The notes under the pieces: model-generated | Databases searched by the model: none | Seen by the model: the letters and a program-made list of their open reading frames with translations, nothing else | Told to the model about the DNA's origin: nothing | Origin: Amyelois transitella | Taxonomy: Eukaryota > Arthropoda > Insecta > Lepidoptera > Pyralidae | Length of the DNA: 64,000 bases | Assembly (NCBI RefSeq): GCF_032362555.1 | Contig: NC_083507.1 | Span: 7,257,001-7,321,000 of the forward strand | Direction of reading: 5' to 3' | Shown: positions 55,708 to 64,000 of the stretch, in pieces | How the letters are laid out: the number at the start of each line of letters is the position of its first letter | Numbering within the stretch: position 1 is the stretch's first letter | Made by a program: the position numbers and the translations under genes

Positions 55708-55950
55708 GGCCTCTGTGGCGCAGCGGTAGTACGCTTGCCTGTGACACCGGAGGTCCCGGGTTCGAATCCCGGCCAGGGCATGATGAGAAAAGAACCTTTT
55801 TCTGATTGGCCTGAGTCTTGGATGTTTATCTATATAAGTATTTATTATAAAATATAGTATCGTTGAGTTAGTATCTCGTAACACAAGTCTCGAACTTACT
55901 TCGAGGCTAACTCAATCTGTGTAATTTGTCCCGTATATATTTATTTATAT
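55708..55950 (+). repeat. tRNA-derived SINE, full-length copy 3
   Basis: The head starts GGCCTCTGTGGCGCAGCGG (A box) and continues to GGTTCGAATCCCGGCCAGGG (B box). It resembles a tRNA whose T arm is like tRNA-Gly. A ~150-bp body follows, ending in the 'tgtaatttgtcc' block and an AT-rich tail. This is the best-preserved head of the four copies. Both pol III promoter boxes look usable. Confidence 0.85.
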
Positions 55951-56564
55951 TTATATGTATAGACATAAGTATTAACTACTAGATAAAGTCTGTAATGGTA
56001 GATGTAAGAAAGAAAATAAATACATAAATAAAGTAGATAGGTACCTATAGATTTCGATAGCCACGTAGCAAGAAAGTAACATGCAAGTTAACATCGCTTC
56101 GATAAAAGAGTGCCCGAATAATGAAATGTATAAGTTTGTTGCACGGGGTTTATGCACAAACAAAAAGGGGACACGGGTGCAGCGAGGGTTGCAGTGGGCG
56201 GGGCCAGGTGTCAGGAGCAGGCTGATCTTATCTCGCAGGGGTACAGAGTACAGAGTACGCCCGGCGACATTGCTAGCTGTTTACAATGTAAGCGTTTTGG
56301 ATATTAATTAATTCTGGATATTCTAGCATATTATTTCATTAATATGAAATATATTTAAAAAAAAAATCCATTCCCGTAGTAAGTAATTTCCAAAGACACT
56401 TGGAAAGTAAGTTATTCCCATGTGACCTTTTGCAAGGTCTAAAATACTTATTTATTTAGGTACACGCTCTTTCTCATCTTCTCGAATTTCTTAATTTCAC
56501 CTTTCGCCACTATGTCTTGGGGCCCGGGGTCTTCTTTCTGAAATAAGTATACCATACCTATATA

Positions 56565-56715
56565 CCTTGCCAGAGCCAATAGTCTGTAAAATACTGTAAG
56601 TCCACGTTCAGTTTTATGGTTTAATGATTTGATTTAAATTCAGGTCGCTAGCCCATCGCCTAAAAGAAGAATATTAAGTTTATTAGGCTTTCCCTTGATT
56701 GACTTTTACAATTTG
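56565..56715 (+). repeat. Family A, diverged copy
   Basis: 'ccagagccaatagtctgtaa', 'gtccacgttcagtttta', 'gctagcccatcgcctaaaag' and 'ttaggctttcccttgattg' follow the family A order. Confidence 0.55.
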
Positions 56716-57179
56716 CACGGAGAGAGAAGTAGCTAGCTCATACTTTGTTTTCTCTTTGCTACCAGCATGGAAGCATCCATTACTATGAAAAACCACAGCG
56801 TAAACATTCTGAAATCAGTTTAAAAAGTTTGACATAAATAATAGTGTTGGGACATTTCCAACGTAAATAAATCTAGCCAAACCCACTACTACTGAACTCA
56901 TCTAGATTCTAAATGTTTTATATTAAACTACAAAAATTTGTGATTGTTTGTGTGTTTAAACTAGGAATTTTTATATGACAATGGTTTTGTTATCGGCATC
57001 ATTTTTTTGCTTAAGCAAAACTGATAATTATCAGGTAAAAATGATAGTTCGTTCGTTTGTCAGTAGAAAATACAATGAAGAAATCTTATACGTAGATCTC
57101 ACATTGAACTTACATAGGTAAATAAAACATCTTGTTGGGTATGTAAGTAAGTACTTGCCCGTCGTAATCAATTAATCGT

Positions 57180-57700
57180 AGAGGATGTACGGTGCAGGCG
57201 CAGGCGCAGTCGGCCATGATCCTCATGTTGAGCATTAACTTGCGAGCCAATTACCTCCAATGTTCTGCCTCGCCCAACCTCGTACCTCAACCTCCAATAT
57301 GTTAACATATTTTTAATTTCTCCTCTGGACAGTTAAAGAGGCAATCGCGAGTGCATGCGCAGGAGTGAGATTTATAATAAGAAAACGCTCCTACCGCGCG
57401 TACACCATAAGGATCTATAAATCTTTTAAGTACTGCAACGGCCAATCCCTGTTGAGAAACGATAAATCATCCCTGCGGACAGTAAAGTCGAATCGAATAC
57501 GATCGCTGTCTCCCTCGCACTCGCCTCCTCTTATGTCTTTCAGATCATTTATCACTGGTGCCTCTCGCTTCTTCCCAATGATAAATTCAATTCTCCTTTG
57601 GAATATGATTGTTCCTCGTTTTGTTATTGTGCTGTTTTATTGTGGATACCCGTCACGGAGTAGGTTTTTTGATCGAAATCGATCGAAATGATCGCGTGAA
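57180..57700. promoter_or_regulatory. Candidate cis-regulatory block downstream of odd-paired
   Basis: About 500 bp with markedly higher complexity and GC than the flanks, no repeat hallmarks, and no convincing coding frame. It lies ~2 kb beyond the 3' end of the ZIC/odd-paired gene. Regulatory function is inference from composition only. Confidence 0.25.
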
Positions 57701-59596
57701 TTGGTTTTCATTTAAAAAATCTTAAATATCAGGCGATCAATCTTGTGTTCTTGCATTTGAAACCATTTTTATTAAAATTTAATTATTAATTAATTGGAAT
57801 TTAACAAATGTAAGATGCTTTATGAAAAATAGGGCCTTAAAACAGTATTTAATATACTATTGAATAAAGTTTAATTTAGCCATGTTAACCCGGCTGGAGA
57901 CTAGGATTGAGCATCAGGAATCACTTCCCCTTCTGACGTTGGTCTTAGCTTCTTTAAATTCACATATCTACGAGTATCACCATCTTCTCCATTATTAGTC
58001 AGCGTCGCATCTCCTTTTTTAGGACAGGCCCGGGATCCACCTATTACGAGGCCCTGAAATTTGTAATATGACCTCCTCAACCTTGCCCGGGAAAACTAAT
58101 CTAGTTTAGATTATAGTAGCGAATCTAGTAGTCTGAATCTGCATATTTCCTTACGATTTTCCTCAGCATTCAAACTTATGTAAATCAGAAAATACTCACT
58201 TCTACGCTTCTAGCAGGATTAGAACCTGTGCAGACTTGGACTTGGACCGGAAATTAAAAAAAAAAATTGAATATCATAAATAGTTACCTTTTAACTACTC
58301 GACCACCTCTTCTATGAATCTACGTTAATATAAACGTATAGGTAAAGGTATATTTTTTATATAAAACAAGACCTCAATCAATATAAAACACAGGCAGAGT
58401 TTCAAATAATTATGTTTTTCATTTATTTCTTTGCTTATTTACAGGGCTGTAGAAAAGACAACAAATTCTTCTTAAAATAACTTACAATAAATCGTGCTCT
58501 CAGTCAATTTATGTATAGTAATATAGTATATAGTCTCAACTTTAATTTTCTATCTAAAATGTCGGTCCGTGAAAAAATAGGTATTAGTATGAACATCCAA
58601 TACATATAGCATTTTTATAGTTATACGTTTCAAGATAGGTAGCACAGTTAAATAGCATTACATTAGCAATTTACAATAATATCAATCCCTTATCCTACTA
58701 TCACTGGGCGTTTCATTTAATTTATTTATACATGAAGTAAACTATCTTAAAGTTACTTTACAGATTTTTACAACCTATAAATCGTACTTTTATAAGACTT
58801 GGGTGCTTTGGCCATGCTGATAATAATTAGAATTTTTATGTTAAATACAAGGCTTGTTGTTTATTGACATTAACAATGTAACCGACATTAGCGAATGAAA
58901 TATACCTAAGTGTTCTTACCGTAATATAAAAGCAAACAAATTTGACGTAACATTATAGTTGTTAATTTAAAAAAAAAATATTACGGAAAGAATGCTTAAG
59001 TTCGAAGCTCGGAAATATAATAGTGACAATTTTAAACGTATAAAAACAGTAATACATCAACGTCAACAATACAGTTGACAAAAATCTTTGCAGCATTGAA
59101 TATAGTTAACGTCACCAAAGATATCACAAAAGCATACGATGAACAATGATCTTCAGAATCTACGTTCTCTCAATACATTTTGTTTAATGATAAAATACAA
59201 GATGCTGTAAATAGTTCACCAGTGGTCATTGTTTATAAATGAATTGCCTTTTTTAAATGACTGTACTTATAAGTATGTAGCGTGAAAATCTTTTGTCTAC
59301 ATTTTCATTTTTAATATAAATAAATATCTGAATATGCAGTCGCTGTGCATAAATCGGACGGCTGAATAACATTAGGATTGTGGTCGGAATATTTAGATTT
59401 ACCTATTAAGCGTAATGTACTTTTTCAAAAGCACTAAGCTTGGTGCGCTTTGGTGAGCTATTCATTCCACGTTCATAGCTAAAAAATGATGCAAATATTA
59501 ATTCCACAAATTGTAAAATAATCTAAGTAATCTCATTTTCGTTTTCTATCCTAAGGTTCTGATCGTCGAATGAAGAGTTCCCTAAGCGCGGTGAGG

Positions 59597-60219
59597 TCAA
59601 TAGGCGGCGGCCGCGCCTGAGTGGTGCATTAGATGGTGATGGTGGTACGACTCCTGCGTGGGGCACCACCAATCGGGCACGCCGTGCGGCATCGCCGGCG
59701 CCGGCTGCTGGAACTGCGTCCAGTGACCTCCGAAGCCGATTTTATTGTCCATAACACCGTTTCCACCGATATTCGTTATGTGAGGCTGATTATGATGAGG
59801 AGGCGCGGCCGGGGGGCGTTCGTAAGGTTTTTGCTCATGAGGGTTAAGATATTTGTCGTTGAGGCTTTCTAGTTTGTCTGTAATTGTGGGATGGTGGTGT
59901 AAGTGGTGCGGCGGGGCAGGTGCGGGGGGCGGCGGGAGGGGTGCGGCAGGACTGGCCGCGCCGGCAGTGACGCTGACACTGCCTGCTGAGGAAGAGTCGT
60001 CACCGTCGCTGTCGTAGCGTGGTGACGCGTCCCCAGCTGCGCCGTGCACCTTCATGTGTTTCCGGAGTGAGGATGGGTGCGTGTAAGACTTGTCGCAGCC
60101 GTGCACGCGACAATTGTACGGCTTGTCTGACGTGTGGACGTGGGAGTGCTTCTTCCTGTCTGAAGAGTTGGCAAACCGTCTGTCGCAGCCGGCGTACTCG
60201 CATTTGAATGGCTTTTCAC
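59597..60219 (-). CDS. opa: Odd-paired / ZIC-family zinc-finger factor, terminal coding exon
   Basis: A C2H2 transcription factor of the ZIC family; in insects odd-paired acts in segmentation and head and midgut patterning. This is the last coding exon: acceptor TTTCACAG|GT at 60220, stop TGA at 59597, 206 residues. It starts inside the linker (GEKPFKC) and encodes two zinc fingers. The first has CEYAGC followed by [14 protein letters not shown], then the ZIC-type linker TSDKPY. The second has CRVHGC followed by [16 protein letters not shown] low-complexity C-terminus follows, rich in Ser/Asp, Pro/Ala, His/Pro and His, with [11 protein letters not shown] before the end. The earlier fingers lie upstream beyond the right edge. 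Candidate poly(A) signals on the minus strand occur at 58726-58721 and 58427-58422, implying a ~0.9-1.2-kb 3' UTR. Confidence 0.95.
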
Positions 60220-63200
60220 CTGTGAAAGAAGTTATTTTAAGTTTAGTTAATTGATTTTTTTTTTTAATATATAGGATTATCGTCCATTAGATATCGTTTG
60301 GAGCTTCGACAATGTGGGCAAAACAGCTTTATGGGCTATTACAGTTGAGCGAAAAGTTGTGTGTCCTTTCCGGGTTTTTTACTACTTACCTAAACTTCAT
60401 AGAAATAGAAATGCTCAAAGAAGAACATTTTAGCAATCGTTGTGGTTTAGCCGTGAAATGCATATAAAAAGAATATGTTGCGAATTTTTTGAAAGTGGTA
60501 TTTAATAATGAAGCTTTATTTCATTTTCTTGTATTTAGATGAAATTAATAAATATCAGATATTGACACAGTTTAATTTACATATAATTCCGTTTAAAATA
60601 TACTTATAAATATGTATAGTTCAGTTGAGCAAACGATAACATTCTTCCTTCGTTCGAAGAATAAAACGTTTTGTCTGTATGATACGCAAATGTCCAATCA
60701 CGCCATAAATAACCAGATTTGCTCGTTGTCCATAGTTTACGAGCACAAATAAATATTCTCAACAATTGCACGGGATACTTAACACGGACATAAATCATAT
60801 TTATAAGACGACTTTGTCACATTGCCGTAACAAAACCTTGGCCAAAAATAAAGAGATCACAGAATTAATATCACACGACGCGATTAAAAGTTTCTTTCTA
60901 ATGAATACCTACTACATTACCAAGAGCAGTATTACCAAAAATATGTTTGTATTGAAGATATGAAAGTAGACATGGAGCTCTGTTATCGTGTAATTATTAT
61001 CTTTATTCTGTCAAACTATTTTAGGAATCATATAGATAACTAATTTTAATTAATCATAGCTACAAGTCACGAACACAATTTTGTTTTCTATGAATACTTA
61101 TACGTAAATAAATGTATCGCAGAACTTATGACTTAGTTTGCAAAGCTTTAATGGCTAGCAAAAAATAGAAAAAGGAGATACGAGATTTTACGTTAAGTAG
61201 GTACTTTAAAATACTATAGAGCATTTATAAACCCCTGCTAATGGGGAAGTTCCATATCTTTTCTCGTTTCATTTTGAGGTTAGTTCAAATAGCAAGGTAT
61301 ATTAGACTTAAAGTTGTAGATACTAAAGACATATTCAGACTTAAACAAAATTTTGACGCAATTTGATAAAAGGAAATTCGATAGGTCCTACTCGATTGGT
61401 GTCGCTTCTGTTATTTAAATCATAATCAGGCAGTCAGCAATAAGTTTTCAACTCAATTTCTAAATGGATTTTTTAGTCCAATATGCTTTGATTGAATTTA
61501 TACAGTTCATTTATTTTTGCTCACATAGGAACTTAATTGTTGAGCGCATTTAGGATTTTAATATAAATCAAAACATTTATTGCTTCTGCAATGTATATGT
61601 AATGACAAGGTTATTATAATTAAAGTCAGGAATATAGGTATAAGGTATTTATGAATAGTAATAAAAATTTTTTGAATACAGTAAAAATTATGTTATTGCT
61701 TCGTTAAATTATATTGACAGTAATAGGTTAGCAAGTATTTTTTTCAAGCTTCGTATAAAGAAAAATATGCAATATTCGAAAAAGGGGTGAATGGTTAACG
61801 TAACTTTCGAAGTAAATTATAACCAATATTATATTTTATTATAAATTATTCTTCATCTATTATTATCCATGTTAGGTTTCACCCCAGTTTTTTGTCCATC
61901 CATATTTTTTTGTGATATCGACAGCTTTCGCGGCCGCGCATTGATAAATTCCTCACGAGTTCACCGAAACGTATGCGATGAGAATAACATTCAATAAAAT
62001 ACATTACAAGTAGGCAGGCTTGGCTAGTGTGACCGCGTACAATACCATTTTCTTTGTGATGTTTACAAATAAACCTCTTCGGTTGTAATCCTGGCCATTG
62101 TGTTTGAAACTCGAAGACCGTCAGAACGCACAGATGCTAATCTCAAGTGTCTGTTAACGCGACAATAATAGGGCTTTTTAGGCGTTCCCTTACCGCAATT
62201 TTTGTGTACTCAATGATCGACATTCGACGGCTTATTCTCAATGATACTTCCTTTTTTCCATTCTTCGCATATACAACAAATATTTGCACATTATGCTATC
62301 ACACGGCTTACTGTCATTTTTTGTTCATTTTTGTATCGAATAAAGCCAACCGCGGCTTATCCTGTCTTCGTTCAGGTCAAAACAATAAAAACGTCTCGGA
62401 CCTTAAACGCTAATGAACACACGAGATAAAAGACTCGAAAACATGTGTCGCCCGTCTAATTAGTAATCGACCGTCTCATCTCAGGAGACATCACAAAAAA
62501 GGGCCAACGACAAATTCTATTAGAACGTGTTGTGTTTTGATGGAGCACGCGACACAGATGAGATCAGCCGAACAAACAAACAAGATAATAAGATTTTCGA
62601 CGTTATAAGATTATGCGTGAGTAATTTGTTACTGATACGAGTATTTGGTATCCAAGTTTTGCTTCCAAAGAGAGTAAGTATGGAAATTGAGTTCTAGGAC
62701 AGACATTCTTGGTCACATCGGTTTTGTACTAATTTAATTGTGATCTTGAGTGTTTTTACAGCAAATCAAGATAAAATATATTTGCCTCATATGTCTCATA
62801 CATATGTAGATATTCATAAAAGAATATAATTTTAGAAAAATTATAACTATAAGACAGAACTTCCTTGCGGGAAACACACAACACAAATTAAATAGTGTAC
62901 AAATAATTAAATATGCCTATTCATAAAATCAGGCAAGCACGTAGTGCTGCCTGTGCTTATATAGTTTTTTGCCTTGTGTGTAATCCGTCCGAAGATTATT
63001 ATTTTATTACAGTACAAAGACTTTATTTTCTTACGATTACGAGTGTATGTAAGTAGAGTTTTGCGTTGTAATGAAAATATTTTTTTATGATTTTAATCTC
63101 TTCAAGTCCAAAAAGGTTAATTAAGTAGGTATATGTATTTTATAAGCCGTGTGATCTTCTATAGTTAGAGGAAATGAACGGTTCCTGAAAGCAGGTTGGT

Positions 63201-63949
63201 GGCAAGTGTGACGTTAAAAGGCAAATATAATTGTAGAATACCTTTTGCGCGGGGCTTCGCTCCAGTGGGAATTTCCAGAAAAAAGCCTATGTGACTCCCG
63301 AATGACTATACTATCAAATTTCGTGCAGTTACTCCAGTAGGTATAGTTTTTGAGTTTATTCGTTACAAAAATACAAATCTTTTCTCTTTATTAATATAGT
63401 GTACGTGGATTTACGAGATGACAATTATTTTATCTCGGTTTATTATTTTATTGGGATTTCTAAAGATTTGACCTCGACCTATGAAGCCAATACCTGTGAA
63501 TGCAATCAGGAACAAGGCTTCAGAGTCATCATTTGCATTAATTGTAAGAACAGAAAGTGTTTTGGTGAGAAAAGTTTGAAGAAGACAAAATGAAGAATTG
63601 GTGAAATGAAAAAAAAAAACAGCCTAAACGTGGAGATACTTTTGTAATGTTGGTTTTTGTGATTCTGGATGTGTGTTATTCTTCGCGTTCGCCTGCAGGG
63701 CAAGCCGGGTCAGATCTTATCTTAAACGGCTGTATCGCCTACAGGAGACAATTTTTTTATCAATGAAAAATATCATTCTCTTTAAGGTTTACACGCTGGA
63801 AATTGAGATAACAAAATGAGACCACATGTCTCATGTTTTGGAATATCACACCGAAATTGCGAATATATGAAACTAAAATATAAACAAGAGCAGTATTACG
63901 TAAGTTGTTTTCATTAAAAAAAATTGTGCAATCTAGTCATACATACATA
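60220..63949 (-). other. Odd-paired intron (continues right)
   Basis: At least 3.7 kb of intron upstream of the terminal exon. It contains a moth-type repeat at about 63240-63370. A more complex stretch at 61910-62600 (for example 'gacagctttcgcggccgcgc') could hold enhancers. No other exon is recognised. Confidence 0.6.
63240..63370. repeat. Interspersed repeat of a widespread moth type
   Basis: 'gcgcggggcttcgctccagtg', 'ggaatttccagaaaaaagcc' and 'tcaaatttcgtgcagttact' follow the order of a common lepidopteran repeat. A short inverted piece with the same 'gtgggaatttcc' end is near 49785-49815. Confidence 0.5.
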
Positions 63950-64000
63950 CATAAAATCACGCCTCTTTCCCGGAGGGGTAGGCAGACTACCTCTTTCCAC
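63938..64000 (-). repeat. 3' end of LINE-like repeat family C, cut by the window edge
   Basis: A (CATA)n tract at 63938-63952 abuts the reverse complement of the family C tip ('aaatcacgcctctttcccgg', 'tagtctgcctacccc' on the other strand). It shows that this family ends in a tetranucleotide repeat. Confidence 0.6.

Noticed and set aside
55708-55781. Possible functional tRNA gene
   Set aside because: The tRNA-like head is continuous with a body and tail shared by other copies, and its stems pair poorly. It is a SINE head.
1-64000. CRISPR arrays, operons, endogenous viral genes
   Set aside because: No regularly spaced repeats, no polycistronic prokaryotic layout and no recognisable viral protein were found. 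The genome type is a nuclear insect one.

Overview
The window is from an insect nuclear genome, almost certainly a ditrysian moth or butterfly. It is AT-rich, has split genes with short exons, carries many interspersed repeats of a kind common in Lepidoptera, and contains a tRNA-derived SINE, several DNA transposons and a non-LTR retrotransposon. No bacterial or viral replicon is present. All exon models below were built by hand from splice consensus, reading-frame continuity and family resemblance.

Layout. (1) 1-14.2 kb: the 5' half of an ABCC4/MRP4-like ABC transporter on the minus strand. Six exons are visible and the gene continues past base 1. Its 10.5-kb third intron holds an internally deleted piggyBac-type element (3601-4917) and an apparently intact PIF/Harbinger transposon (6981-9882). 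The two Harbinger genes interlock, with an exon of each lying in the intron of the other. (2) 15.1-16.4 kb: a 5'-truncated LINE with an open reverse-transcriptase frame, then another repeat. (3) 17.3-26.9 kb: two convergent genes of one pathway, B3GALT6-like galactosyltransferase II (plus) and UDP-glucuronate decarboxylase UXS1 (minus). UXS1 makes UDP-xylose, the donor for the first sugar of the proteoglycan linker, and B3GALT6 adds the third sugar. A 2.9-kb hAT-like transposon with an intact 749-codon ORF, inverted repeats and an 8-bp target duplication sits in the last UXS1 intron. (4) 28.2-32.5 kb: two tandem secreted GlpQ-type glycerophosphodiester phosphodiesterases with intronless coding regions. 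(5) 33-59 kb: a long region with no convincing protein gene. It holds repeats, a short hAT-type MITE, three near-perfect hairpins or palindromes, a 25-base poly-C run, one tRNA-Ser(GCU) and a decayed LINE. (6) 59.6-60.2 kb: the 3'-terminal coding exon of odd-paired/ZIC on the minus strand; the rest of its upstream intron runs off the right end.

The most notable items are the interlocked Harbinger genes, the UXS1/B3GALT6 convergent pair, the intact hAT-like element nested in an older repeat, the duplicated GlpQ-like enzymes, a GC-AG intron in B3GALT6, and the unexplained perfect hairpins in the gene-poor region.
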